A stretch of 64,000 bases of DNA from Atherinomorus stipes. Taxonomy: Eukaryota > Chordata > Actinopteri > Atheriniformes > Atherinidae. The notes under the pieces were generated by a model that made no database searches, was not told the DNA's origin, and saw only the letters and a list, made by a program, of their open reading frames with translations. Shown one piece after another: positions 31,601 through 46,500 of the stretch (position 1 is the first letter of the stretch; every line of letters begins with the position of its first letter). The stretch is taken from the NCBI GenBank assembly GCA_023101725.1, contig JALJCO010007871.1, forward strand, positions 124,001 through 188,000, in the 5' to 3' direction. Position numbers and translations under genes: made by a program.

Positions 31601-34600
31601 TTGTATGATTGTATTCAAAATGAGGTACATGTAAATCTACTGAACAATCTCACAAATTGACCAGTTCTGTATGCAGCTTTTTGTCCATCCACTGATACGC
31701 CCCACAACTGCAGTCATTCCTGAAGATGACAGAGTTGTGTTAGAAGTCTTTTCAGTCTCATGTTGTCTGTTGATTAGGAAGTCATAAATCTAGGTGGCTG
31801 TAGAGGTATCTGCTTGGAGTTAATGGAACTTCTCATTAAGAAAAAAAAAACAAAATATGATCATCAAGGTGCTAGCATCTTTAACCCCAAGCCCATTACA
31901 ATAAGCATATGTGATTGGTCCTGAAAGATGACAATATTTTCTGCTTGATAAAGCTAAAGAAATGGATAAACAAAGAAACAAGGCCTATCTTAAATGGAAA
32001 GTGGACTCTAGAATTCACAGACATGAATGTTTGTGCAGCAATGATGATTGACATTTCCTCTGTGTTACAGATGATGGCAAGTTGTCATTTGATGAGTTTA
32101 ATGCTTACTTTGCTGATGGGATCCTGACTACTGAAGAGCTACAGGAGCTTTTCTACTCAATAGATGGTCGGCAGAATAAGTGAGTTTTGATTTTTGATGA
32201 TAAGATGATAATGCTTTATTGACAATTATGTTCACATTAAGCTTTTCCAGTCAGGAAGAACCAAGAAAAAGGACACCAGTTTTGGAAATTAATGGTATGG
32301 TTAATGCTCCTTGTTAAGTCATCAGTTGTAGAGGAAATGCACGAGTGCTGAACAAAGGTCTAAAGTTAAAATGAACCTGGCACCCAAACACAGTGAATTA
32401 ATGTCTGTCTCAGACATCTTGGAATAAAATAGCTGCTGTGGACTTTGCAAGCCACTTCAAAACCCATTGTTCTGAAATTGCAATCAAGGAAACCAGTCTG
32501 AGTACCTGCAGAAATCAGTGTTATGCAGTGAACATTTACCTGACAGCAACCTGGAAAAGACCCTTTTATTCACCAAAGGGTGGGGGAGGAGGGTGTGGTA
32601 CTTCAGTGTGTAATGGTTTGAGATTCTGTAGAAGCCAATTGATGTTGGAAAGTACAGAAAATATTCTTTCTGGAGTAATTAAAAGAGAAAAACGAAATAT
32701 TGTTCTGGGCAGTATGATGGTGTACACACTCAAAAATAGAGGTACCAATTTGTACTTAAAAGGGTACAAAGCTTGTCGCTGGGGGTGTTCCTTTTTGAAA
32801 GACATTTCTGTACCCTTTGGTCCTGGTCCATTTTTGTACCTTATCAAGCTGTATGAGTTAATAAAGTACAATTAAACCAATTAAAAATGATGAATGAAGG
32901 TCAATAAAATAGAGATTATGACAACAATCAAAGATGCTAATTACAAATGAATAATTATTATATAAATTGTAGGCCAAACACATAATATAATTATACATGT
33001 AATTATTACTATGATTACTATGATTTCTATGAAAATCATAATATAATAACTATAATCATACTACTGTTTAGAAGGACTGCGATTTATAGTTATTATAAGC
33101 TACGCACATTTTTCAATGTTGCAGGTACCCTTAGGGTTGAAATGGTACAAATTTGTACTTTATATTAGTTTGGACCCTTTTTCATAGTATATATATAGTA
33201 TATAGTTCTGGCCTCTTAAAGACCAATATTGTACTTTTGAGAGAACATTTGTAAAAAATGTACCTACAAGTACAGAAATGTTTCTGTCTCGTACTTCTAT
33301 TTTTGAGTGTGTACTGCAACTGGGATGAGAAGGCATTTATTGAACTTTGACCCAGTAAATGCACAGGTTGTTTTTGCCTAAAGACATGATTTAATTTCAG
33401 ATTGATGTTGCACAAGCCATTACCCAGCTCCACTCTTGGTTTGGACAGGAAAGTGAAAATAGCTTGTAAAATGCTATTAAAGCATTGGGGAAACACTTTT
33501 ATGTGCTGCAGTCTTTATGAAACTGTGACAGTAAGAGGAGCTTTATATCCTCCAGTGCCGTCATTTTTGCCACAAATGCTAAGCAAAGAATTTTTAAGAA
33601 GTGAATCAAGTTTTTAAAAAATGCAACCACCACAATTACATTAAGATGCATTTCTGGCTGACATTTGAGAAGAATGACAACAACACAACTCTAATGCACT
33701 TACCTTTGATTCAGTTCATAACAAGTTATGCTGCTCTAATACAAGTATATCTGGTTATTATGGTCTAAACCCAAGTTTTGTGCATCACTTTAATGTCCTC
33801 ACAGTTTGGAGCCATAAAACTCTGAAGCAAGAAGGAAGAGTGACACATCTTTGTATTTGCCTAATTAACTTTCCCCATTTATCTCCTTTTGTGTTCTGCC
33901 CTGCAGCAATCTGGACACTGACAAGCTATCAGGTTGGTGGGAGAGTGCTTTCTCTGATTTAATGTGTCATAAGACATATATTTCTATCAAACTCCTGTCT
34001 GAGAGATGGCGGCAAGCAGATTTAGCAAAGAGTAAGGCAGCTGTTTCAATATTTACAGGTTTATCCTGGGCTGAGTTAGGCAGATGCTGGCGGTCTCTTC
34101 ATGTTTACAGATACAAGAGGAGTATCAAGATTCTTTTCTTCCTCATGGAAGCAAATACATTTTTCTCCATGTCTTTTTATTCTTTTGGTTTTTCTGTCAG
34201 TTTTTGTTATTCCTTTTTTTTTTTAATTTAGTATGTTATAATGCACTTCAGCCACTAAAGCCTTCGCTCACCAGCAACATTGACTTTAATCTGTAAATAG
34301 AACCTAGCACTGATTTATTGACCTCTTTAAAAAAAAAAAGAAAAAACGGCGTGAGTGTGAGATGGCCTGAATAAAGTGGAAAAAATGGGGCAGAAGCTGG
34401 TAAATACCAGTTATGCCCAGAATAAAACTAATGCATAATAGATTAAATGGGAATGGCATCTTTTCCATCCTACGTCAAGAGACGTTGACTGTTTTCCACA
34501 ACAGAAGGCTGCTTTTAACTTGGTTTGCGTTCACTGAGCATTTGTCATTCGCTGTTAGTTTGACAGTGTTGCAGAGTGATGGTTTTATATTTGGTAAGAT

Positions 34601-37600
34601 AACTGAAGAATGTAAAGGGATCCATTAACCTCATTGTTGACATTTTGTTACTCTTTTGCTGATGTAAAATAAGGTTTTTAATTAAGAATTAGGAAGTAAT
34701 TTAGTGTAATCTGCTTCACTGATGTAGTTGTAATTTTTTTTATGTGAGTCATGACAAAAAAAAAAGATTGTTTGTCAGTTCCACGAACTAATTTATTACA
34801 GAAAAAGCCTGTAGGAGTCTGCAGTCTGTGAAGCATTCCTCTTAGCTTCTGTCTTAAACATTACACAGGAGGGAGTGACCGACTCTTATAACTCTAAGTA
34901 ATTAAAATGATTAAAATTAGAAGGCACAAGCAGTATGCAGACCTCCTCTAAAGTCAGTGCCCCGTCTTGTGGTTTAAAAGAAAGAGATCAGCATCTTCAC
35001 CATCATTAAATGAACTGTTCCCTTGGCCAGGCTCCACTTCTCCTGCGCCTTACATCCATTTTTCTGGTAGCAGATGAAAGACAGACAAAAGGCCATTAAA
35101 ACACTCACACAGAGTTCTCAGACTTTGCCAATAATTTAAAGCTTGTATGGAGGTAAAAACTTAGCATCAATTTCATCTGAAGGTGGGCCTTGTCACATAA
35201 ACATATGGACATTTAATTCTTCAGATTCCACGTAAAACAAACTAGTGTCTCACACACTAGCCTGTCATCATGTTGAAGTTTTTCTCCAGCTCTCAAAGCT
35301 CACAAATTAGTTTTCCAATTGTCTTGAAACTGAAGTAACATTTTTTTCTTCATTTCCCACTAGATTATTTTTCTCAGCACCTTGGAGAGTATCTCAATGT
35401 TCTGTCAGCTCTGGAAAGCCTGAATGTTGCCATTTTAAAGGCAATGGATAAAACTAAAGAGGTAAGATTTGGACAGCATGCAAAGTAATGTTTCCTTCAT
35501 AGAAAGCATGTTGCAACATATGATTTTATGTGCATTTGTTCAAATTCTGTTTACTGTACTGAAACTCATGTTGAGTTGCACAGACCCAAAGACAAAGTCA
35601 GATGATTTAGCAGCAAATGACCCTTGTCCAGTTTAATGCTGATTCCTGGCTATGGCAGGAAGCGTCAGCACGCACAGATGGAGCTAAAGCTGCCCTGAGT
35701 CTGTCTGAAGTGATGAGGTAACAGATGTGGAATATTATGTTACTTGGGCTGGAATGTAAAAGCATCTATGGAGGAGCAAAATGCAACAAAAAACAGTGTA
35801 GCATGATGCTGCATAGTAATTTACTATTATCACAGGTATGTTTAAATCACTGAACCAGTAATCTCAATTTGGTGCACTCAGTTTTTTTTTTTTAAATTGC
35901 TATTTGCTGAATACAATTTCAACATATTTTATTTCTGATACATAATTATGAGTATAAGTTGATTATTTCAGCATGGGATATGAAAGTCACATTTCTGATA
36001 AAGTACCAGCACTAACGTATAGCCAGAGTGAATTACTCAACTTTTCCCTCTTGCCCTCTGCTCACCGGGGGAATGTTCTCAGATCTCTGCTCCCCTCCCT
36101 GCAATCCAGCTCCTCCGGTCCTCCCTGCTGCTAAAACTGCTGCTCCTGCTGCTTCAGATGGACAAAGATACTGATTAGTATAGCAGCTAGTGGTGCCAGG
36201 AAATCTACCCTTCTCAGTTTAATTGTGGCTTTTGATTATGTACGGTCTCCAGCTTCCATCCATAGATACAGTATGTTCCATCGCTAAGAGAAATTGGCAT
36301 TATTGGAAGGAGATTTGCTTGCTTTCATACTGAGAATTAAGTGATTAATACAACTTTCTGTGAGGTGCAAATGAGTACTGGACAACCAGAAGATTTTGTT
36401 TGGTACAAGCTTTGTTTAAACACCCTTTATGCAAGATTTAACCAATTTTTTTTATTGTTATAAAGAGAAAGGTGGAGCCTATCTACTTCATGCAGATAAA
36501 AATAAATGGCTTTTTTCAGTCAATATAATAATCATTTCTACAATTTTATCTATTCAGTATTTGTTTTGAAAAAATTCATATAGCAGAGATATTTTTCTGT
36601 TGTTGACCTGCTAAGAAAATATTTATTTTATTCATTCAAATGTCATAGAAATGTAACATTTTATTAGGCAAAGCAATTAGGTTAGAAAAATAGGGCACAT
36701 GTTTTTTTTTTTAAGAAAAATGATATAAATGATCTCAGATCTTTATTACATTCTTGGGTACTTGACCTTGCTATGTGCAATATATCATCAACCTGAAATA
36801 CATATACTTATAACTTAAAAGCATCAAGGGAACTACAACTTATTGTAAATATACATATGATAGATAATTACCAAATGTCCTCCTATTTCAACCTAAGTGT
36901 GGAAGAAGCATCTGTTCTACATTAATTGCAAGTCAGTGGAGCGTAAATAGTGCAGCCTCTAACAACTACAAATGCTTTTCACTCTGTTTACTTAAGTAAA
37001 GTAAAGGGTCTGATATAAAAACCTTTGCAAAGTAGCTACCTTTGAATACACCATGAGACCTCATCAATGCAAACCAAATATGTGGCTTAAGTGGGGGAGA
37101 AACCAAATTATTAGGTATATATTACAATAAAATATTAAAGAGTACAACTATGTCTTTATCCCAAGAAAGAAAGAAAGAAGGGGTCTGGACCCAATATACT
37201 TTATCTGCGTGTGAATGTTAGTAAGGTGTTTGACAGTGTAATAACTGTGTAAAACTTTTACTTTAAATGCCCCCGTGTGTTAGGCAATAACCTCAGAGCT
37301 TAATTTGCAACCATTTTGACAAAAATAATAATGTTATTCAATTGATGCTGAAAAAATATTTCAAATTTACCCACAGGGCTGTTTGAGGGAACAACTTTCA
37401 ATTGGAGATTTGAATTATGTAACAGAAAACAGCATAGCTCGTCTAATGAGAAAAGCAGAAGTGATGCATTCAGAATAACTGTGCGTTCTGTTTTAATTAG
37501 ATCACCTTTTCCCCTCTTAACTGGCTCTTCCGAAAATCTCTTGAAGTGGAAAAATCCTTAGAGGATTGTACAGTCACTAGTTAGCAGCTGTGCTCTGATA

Positions 37601-40482
37601 ATCCCATGATGCATATTCCGTAGAGGCTACGAGTCACTGTAAGTTTTGACAAAGAGTTCTGCATTGTGGCTTCAGTAGCACATTGCATGAATAGATTCAT
37701 TTGGGAACATGTAATGACATTCTTGTTTTGGTAAGCAGCAGCTATGTATCGTGTTCATCTTCTTTCACCTTTAAGTCTGGAAACATAACTGAATAATGTG
37801 CGTAATGAGAATTAATTAGCCCATTTAGCTGCAGCTGTCACACTTTGCACAGGAAGCTGCCGTTGCCTTTGGGTGTTATCAGATCATCTTCTCTGCTCTC
37901 TCTCGTCTCTGAGTGGCTTTTACCTTCTCTCTCAGGAGTATCAAGATGCCAGCGTGTTGGGCCAGTTTGTCACCAGGTTCATGCTTAGAGAGACTTCCAG
38001 TCAGCTACTGTCTCTGCAGAGGTCCCTTCAATGTGCCATGGAGGCTGTTGAAGAACAAAGCAGCCCTGCTCCGTAAGTTCCATAATACACACGATATTTG
38101 TACACGATTACAATGTAGCATAATATTTAAGCTGAAAGATTCTGCTAATTGCATAAATTTCTCTTAGTTTCTTTAATATAAAGCAAAGTTGCTGTACATG
38201 AAATTCTGAATTTCTATGAGGGTCTTTTGGCTCAAATTAAATTCAAATGGAGCTCCTAGAACAAATAAGTATTTTTAATAGGGCTGTCAAAAGATTAATC
38301 CTGATTAATCACTTTACTTTTATCACTTCTAGAAAATAGTTAGGATTAAAGGTGTCTTATCAGGAATTCTGCAATAATCTTTAGTAGACTAGACTACTGA
38401 AACCCTGTCCTTACATGTCTCCCTAAAGTCCTCCAGACGGCAGCAGTTTAGTCCAGAATGTTGCTGATACGGTCGTCACAGGCTGACTTCACAACTGTCT
38501 TAAAGTGAAGCTGAAATTAAGGTCTGAGTCCTGGACTACTCGCAGATTTCTGGCTTGGTTTTAGCCTTTAAGTTGTAAAACAAAAGTTAATGTATTTTCT
38601 GCATATAGCAGCACTAAAGAATAAAAAAAATCTTGCTTCACAACAGGATTAATTTAGGATTAATCTTTTGACAGCCCTTTTTTTTTAATGATCAAACCAT
38701 CTTTTAAACATTTTCATTCTTTTTTTTTATTGTGTTACAATATGTCATCACAGATTGATTGCACTTCTGAGATTCATTCATTTTGTTGAAAATGTTTATA
38801 GAAACACAAAGTTATAGGGATTTGAAATGTTAAAGTTTATAATGCTGTGCAAAAGTCTTCAGTCCTTTGTGTTTTTATAATTTGGTTCGAAGCCAGACTG
38901 TCTTGTAAGTAGTCTTGAACAATAGTTCTTTAGGCTTTTGGGGGGTCTCTTAAAGTTTGTCTTTTGGGCATTGGTAGATTTTGTTTTTTCTACTCATTTT
39001 CACTCCAATCTGTGTACCAGACCATTTTCTAAGTAGCTTTTTTTAATCATTTAATGAATATGCACCAAACCTAAAAGGGTACGCCAGTATTGTATCAACA
39101 CATAATAGACAGCATAACAAAGAGCCAATCTGAAATTGTGTCTTTAGACAATTTGCCAGCAACCACAAAGACACATTATTTGCTCCCATGATTTAGTTGC
39201 ATCTGCAAAAGATGCAGATGATAACGCAGTTTGAAAGACATGAAATTGAGGTTTTTGGACTAAAGTGATTTTTCAGAACTAATAACTAAACTCTAAGCAT
39301 ATTAGCAGGGTGTGTAGTGTGTCTTAAAAACATATGCTGAAAGCGGACGAGGAGAGGACAAAAGAAGTGGCAGGTAACAACTGGCTACAACAAATGAACT
39401 GTGTTTGAAAATGATCCAGACTTTTAGCTGATCCATCTGCTATCCACTAAAGTCTGAGAAATGGTCACCGTGGAAAATGGCTGTCAAGAAGTCATTCTTA
39501 TGGACGAGAAACAGGGAGAAATAGGCGAGATGCGTCGAATGGCACAAAAACAGAACTGAAACTCAGTGGTAACAGGTCTTGCAGAGTGATGATTCCTCCC
39601 CAGAGCCCTGACCACAACATGAAGCAGTGTGGGATCCTTTTGGCAGAGAAAAGAACCAAAGCCCTCCATCCAAAGAGCTCCAGAAGCCTGGAGAATTATT
39701 TCTGAATACGACTTGGAGAAATTACAAGTAAACTTTAGAGCGTTCAGACTGTTGAACAGTAGAGATGGTCATACCAAATATGTATTTTTTAAGCTCATTA
39801 AAATCAGTTAAACTGGTTTTGTTTTGCTTCATTTGTTGTATTTCTGTTTATTCTAGCACATTTTGATAAGTTGCATCATTCCGGTTTTCCTCTGAAAGAA
39901 CTTACTGTTGCCATTTCATTCAGCAATAAATCTCCCTACATTTTTCATTGCTAGACAATTTGCTAGTGTTCTTTACAGTTGAGATTGTCTGTTGTTGCAT
40001 GATGCGTAGCCTCAGCTGAGCTCGTCTCTCCCCTCCGGGTGCCACACTGGTGTTATTGGAAATAAGAGAGCGATTATAGCCAAGGTAAATTATTGAGAAA
40101 AGACTCCGGGAGGCAGAGTGGGAGGTGAGGGTAACAATGACATATTTTGAATATGATTCATAGAGAAAACGAAAGCTAAAATGAATGCAGGAAGTAAGTC
40201 AACCGGATGGTGTAGAGATCTTGTTATGGAGACTTTATGAGGAGCTTTTTAGCTGCAAATGACTGTAAAGAGTTTTAATGGGGGTATAGATCTTGGACAG
40301 AGTGAGTGTGTGAGCTTTGGGAGGAGAGGAGTTAGATAAAAATTAAGCTATGCAGCAACTTATATCTCTGTTTTGCTCCACTGCGGATTCATGACTGTTG
40401 CAGTGGCCTTTGGATTCCAGGCTGTTCTCAGCATGACAGCCTCCCAGCAATACACTCCCTGTGCGCTGTCAGCATGATGCTG

Positions 40483-40513
<31 letters not shown>

Positions 40514-43500
40514 ACAAAATAGTGTGCACACATAAAGACACAACAAAGAAAGGAGAGATTGGCACATGCTAACAAGAATAAACAAATGTTCGAAGGCCGT
40601 GAAGCACAAAGAGTCACAAGTGAAATTAAAGTATTTACACACTTTTGTTACTGGGTATGGGTGTAACACTCTAAATGAAGAGTTGCTGACATCCTGCCAT
40701 TGAGACTCTGCACTTAGCCCACACTTTCCCAGCTACCATGGACGGAGCAGTGGGTGTCTGTGTATGTGTGATCATTTGAGTGTGTAACTGCAAGTGTTCA
40801 TCCCCTTAAATCTCTACCTGTGGGGTTTTAAGCTCTAGTGCCTGTCCTTCACTGAATGTTTTCACCTCTATTATTGTTCATCTCTGCTTCTTGCGTCACA
40901 CATTAGCCTACCATCCCTCTTCACCTCTCTTCCTGTTTTCTCATTTCGTTTCCCGGTTTTCTCATTTTCCTCCTTAACTTAGTCTGCATCCTACTCTTTC
41001 CTCTTGTGACTAACTCTGTCTGCCATGTCTTCAGCTTGTTTGTTTCTTCTTTCCACACTCCTCTGACAGTTGCTGTCTTTCTCTCTGATGTTTGTCTCTC
41101 TGGGTCTCCACTGCTGTCATGGCAGGGGGGAGGTAAAGGCACCAGAGCTGACAGCAGTGCAGAGAAATGGCAGGCGGTGTGGTCGCAGGGTTCATAACAA
41201 CCTGTGCGTATCCTCATCAGATCCATGTTCTGGCACCCTGACCACAGGTAAGAGGAATGTTCAACTGCATTTAACTTATAAGGGTTTTTTCTTTTTTATT
41301 TGCTTTTAGCATCCTCTGTTTTGGACTATTGTGCAGCTACAGTAAGAGTAAATATGACTTCCTCAGACCAAAACCATTACTTCCTTTCTTTCTTTCTACT
41401 TTCCTTGTACCACAAATGTGTACTACATAAACATTAAAAATTCTCTAAACATTACACCTGGCAAATATGTTTTTCAGAGCTATTGTCCTTGATGGTATGT
41501 TCATAGTTTCTTTAAAAAAAAACAAAACAACAACAACAACAAAACAGCGGCATGTTTTTTATTTTCTATATTTGCCATTTAAGAATATTTATACGTATAT
41601 TGTTTTAGGGACGGATTTTTGTTAAATAGTTTCTTATTAAGAGGGAAGTGTACTTTTTTGGATTTGATATTACTTTTCACAGGGTTCCAGAGTTTAAACT
41701 GGGACACTCAGCTATGTTGTGGGACTACGCTTTCTTCATTTTTTTTTTTTATCAACTTTGTTGCTTGTTAAGTGAAAGATTTACAAGATGTCTTCTGTTT
41801 AAGACAATTAGAAGTCTAAACAGAGATTTTTATTCTCACTTTATTATGTCTTTACCTCACTTGAAACTCTCTTCCTAAAAATTTCTGCACGGTCGATTAT
41901 GATTTTTTTTTTTCTTCTTTTAAATTCGAGTATGATTTAGCTCATGTCATATAATGGAAATCATAACCTTGGATGTGATTGAATGAGGTCTCCAACATCA
42001 GTCAAAGGCAACTCTGCTGCTTCTCCAACTCCAAACTTTATACAGCTCTGTTAGAATATTCTGATTTAATGAAATTGTTCTATAAGCATGCATTTGGGGG
42101 GGGGGGGGGATCAATGCTCATAACTTAAAGGTGTCAATAATATTAAATTATTTCTAACATTCAGTTAATATATTGTGTAAATATACACTGTACGTTCTAG
42201 CCATTTAAGTTGCTAGAGCCGTGAATGATTTTTTTTTTTTTTAAACATTTGACTTTCCGTCGATCTGATGATTATATTACAACATCTCCAGGTATCAACA
42301 TGGAAGATGGAGAGAACTGGTGCTCTCAAATCAACAAGCTGCAGCAACTCCTGGATAAACTGGAGTGTCAGGTGCCATGCTTTTCTTCCTCCCGACTTTG
42401 GCTGCTCTTCTTCTTCTAACTTTATGTACTGTAGATGATTGCATGACTGCTATGTAATAAACTGAATCTCTTCATACCCTGCTTCCACTGAGGCAGAGTG
42501 TGAGAATGTTAAGTTATTTTACAGGTTAGGTGATGGGTTTTCTTCTCTTAACACAATTGAGGAGTTGCACTTCAAATTCCATTATATGGTTGTACAGTGA
42601 CAATAAAGTATCTATTCTATTCTGTTCTATTCTATTCTAATCGTAAAGATCTTAAAGAATTACATAATACAGCCATAGCTCACCAACATGACAAAAACGG
42701 AGCAAACCCCTCTAGGCTATATATTTAGTTCATGATGGCTTATTAAGCTGCACTAGTTATAATCTTGATTTGTTCAAATTAAAGTATCTTCAGTAAATTT
42801 CAAGATAACTTGAAGTTGTAGAGCACAGGATTCCCCAGTGGACATCAGGTCTAGGAGACGTCCAAAGGGGCCATATGGCATTGCTGGGTGGTTTTCTGAC
42901 ATCTTTCATGGCTAAAGTATTCTTTAATAATACAAGTGTCATCAATTCCAAATTAATTATGTTATGTTGTATCATATGTTACAATGCGTTTTAGAGTACA
43001 GTTACTGGCATCTTGGAGTGCCTGGATAAAGTTGAAATCTTAGAATTTGATCACTTGGAATCTGGAAGTGAGGCATATTAGGGGTGTGAGGTGGATCGTG
43101 CATTTAGAAGGAGACAGAGTATATCACAAAGATATTGGTCAATACATATATTGACCAACATCTTTGTGATATACATTGATCTATGCAAATAACTCAGATT
43201 TAATTCTTGCCAAAGTATGATTAAAAAGGAAAGAGGCCACAGGTCCAACAAGTGCTTAAAGGAAGTTCTTTAGAAATTAAAATAAAAACAAATCACGGTT
43301 GCAAATGTGTAGACACACTATACTAGAGACACATATAATGCCTTCTAGGTTATAGAGACATAGACTAGCTCTCATGGATACAGAAACACAAACAATTGTT
43401 GAAAAAAATCCTGACATTTTTATACTGTTTCAGAGTTCATCTCGTCATCTCGTTAGTTTTCTGAGCTTTTTGCAATGTACAGTTGTTGTTCACCAATATG

Positions 43501-46500
43501 TCCTTTTCAAAACCTCTAACATGAATTTTGACATGGATACTGCAACACATACTGTACCTGTACAGAGGGATTCCTAACGAAGACTTTCAGACATTTCTAT
43601 GGGCTATATGCACGACTCCATGCTGCAAAAACTGGATAGTTTTTGTTTGGCTAACACAATTAAGGTTGAAAATAACTTTAAAAACTATTTATCATTAATG
43701 AAAATGTATTTTTCTAACTAAGTCAACTTTGGCTGGACACAGATTTGACAAAACAGCTGCTGAAGCAAAGTCAGTTAAACTCAGTGTTTCTCAATTCAGG
43801 TCCTCAAGACCCACTGCCCTGCATGTTTTAGAGGTTACCATACTTAAACACACCTGAATGAAATGAATGGATTGCAAGTAACTTGTTGAGAAAGTTAATA
43901 ATCTGAACCAGGGGGTGATGGAGTAGGAACACATCTAAAACAGGACAGTGGGTCCTGAGGACCTGGATAACTGCAGTATGACTGCCTGTGGTAAAAAAAA
44001 AAAAAAAAAAGAGAAGTTTTTAGTCAGCTTTGAAGATGAGCATTGTTCTGAGTTGGTTATCCAAAGTGTCTTTGCAGATATATTTTACCGACAGTCTGTG
44101 CTCGTATCGTTTTACTTTACAACAAATATTGCTTTCATTTAGGAATTCATGAGACACAAGTTTTGGTCATCATCTCTGGATGAAATGAATGCATAACTCC
44201 TCTATGAATACAAACATATGAATCCGTTAACGTTTTTTGAGTAGGAAGTGGAATTCATCCAAAACTTTAAGGTGGAGAATGAGAAAAAAATCCTCCATTA
44301 TTCAGTTTATTCTACATTATGCAGAAATTATGCAAAACAGAAACACCCCATGCATTAATTTTCAAACCATAAATTTTTTTGGGAGCAGATTGAATTAAAG
44401 TGTTAAAAATAATACAAAGTGCAAACAGCTCTGCATAGACTGCATTACACTACAGTAGCATTACCAGTAAATCCATCTTTAAGGCTACGTATGTACACTT
44501 GCAAAGATTACATACCTATATCTCAGCTGGGTGTTATTTTCATTGTTATGTATCAGTGGTGCAGAAAGCTGCTTGTTTGAGCATGTGTTGTGTATTTTTC
44601 ATCAATTATGATTAATTAGGTGTCGTCTGTGCTATTCATTTAATAATTGTGTGGGTTTTGCTGCTTTTTTAAAGGGAACTCGGTAGACCTGTGTTTCTGT
44701 CAGACTCAAAGTGTGGTCACCCCTCCAGCTCTCATCTTGTGACCCATTCGCACCACACATCCAGAAGCTTCTTTCACGCTCTCCTGCTTCTTCTTCCTTC
44801 TGTGTGTGCTCTTTCCTTTATTAACTCCCGTTACTCCCACCTTTTGATGCCCATTCTTCCCCTCCTTTCAGTCCCACTCAAAGCATTTTTTCTTTCTCTC
44901 CACTCCTCTGTTTGGTCGACCCAGAGGGACCCAGAGTGCAATATCAAAGCAATTCATAACCTGCAGGATGTTCTGAGTGCAATATCCATTCCCGCTCCTC
45001 AGTGCTGACACCATCACACACACCTTCTGTCCGTCTCAGCCTTGTTTACTGCTCTCACAATGAGTTTAAAACCTTGAAGGTTAAATTTCTCACAAGAAAG
45101 AAATGAAAATTAACCTTTAAAAAGAAAGGCTTTTTGCAAAACATATCATTTACTGGATGCTTTAACCTTATTTCTGGAATATAAATGTTAATGCATCGTG
45201 ACTGCTTTAATCGGCCATTATCTTGGCATCATATTTCATCTGCAGTGTGAAAAAGCAATGGCCTTTTTGGATGAATGGATGTAACCTTTATTTTGCTTTT
45301 GAGAAACAGCCATGTGCAATAGCTCTTAAAATATTAAATGAAAAGAAACCACAAACACAAAACATCAGGTCATAAACACAAAGAGAAAAAAAAAAAGTCT
45401 AATGTTGAGAAAGAGCATGTGGTTAATTCAGAAATTGTAAATATATTGCAAGAGGGAAAAAAAGGTCAACATTGAGCTGAACATATTTTGATTAAAGATG
45501 GATTAGGATGTAATCTTTTATAAGCAATTCCTCATCAGTGATTCATGAGATTCCCCTCATATTTACTCTCTTTCTTGTTTCAGAGTCCCAAGTTGGAGCC
45601 CCTCAAAGAGGACACACTGGCTAGCACGTACAAGTCTGTAAGTCAGAACTGATTTTGCCTGGACTGCAAGAGGGAAAAGAGGTTCAACAGAATCAAGAAT
45701 ATAAAAAAAGAAAATAATAAATTCTTGGTTATGGCCTTTTTTTTAACTTATCAAAAGAAAACATACAGCAACAACAACAACAAAAAACAACAGAAAAGCA
45801 AAGATTAAAGAATAACTTTCTTTTTTTTCAACCTGGACCTTATTTCTAGGCGTATATACGTGCATTTACTCACTGGTAAAGTTTCTGCATCACTTTGAGT
45901 CCTTTGGAAGATATGGCGTAGACGGGGCAGCCACTATATAAAACATTATCTGCAGCAAAACTCCTTCATTTCATCAATGCTTTAAGTAGAATGAACGAAC
46001 GAATGAGTACTGTTGTCCTGTGAGTTCAGAGTTTCGCACATTGTGTTTTTGTTGTTGTCTGGGTAGCGAGCTGCTCTTCTTAGCTGTACTATGGAAGTGC
46101 ATGTGAACGCGCGGCCCCGGAAAGTGTGGAGAACACCCTGAACAGAAAAGCTAAATCGTTCAGTCTTTCATTCTACTTAAGATATTGGCGAAAATCATAG
46201 AGTCTTGCTGCAGATAATGTCTTATATAGTGACTGCCTCATCTCTGCCATTATTACTGGATACACACCGAAGGGCAACTCAACGCAAAATCTTCCGAAGG
46301 ACTCAAAGTGATGTAGAAACCGGTAAGCAAATGCACGTATATACTCCTAGAAATAAGGTCCAGGTTAAAAAAAAAAAAAGAAAGTTATCCTTTAAAAAAA
46401 AAAAATTGTTTTTTTTTCTTTTACTTTTATTCTTTTTTTTTTTCTTTTATTCAAATTTTTAAACTTGTGTAATATTTGTTCATAAACAAACTAAAATGGT

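Larger units (their letters stand above)
17041..32070. other. necab3 intron 2, repeat-rich 15-kb intron
   Basis: The largest intron. Roughly 18.0-20.7 kb is LINE-derived, 22.0-23.3 kb holds two TIR elements, 25.98-26.24 kb and 26.71-26.88 kb hold dispersed repeats, and 31.01-31.66 kb is a LINE end. The stretches 23.3-25.9 kb and 26.9-31.0 kb show no exon or recognised repeat, apart from a C/CA-rich patch near 28290-28332. Confidence 0.6.

Noticed and set aside
32438..32875. 145-codon plus-strand frame
   Set aside because: The second half lies in the MITE beginning at 32725 and the first half has no recognisable domain; it sits in necab3 intron 3.
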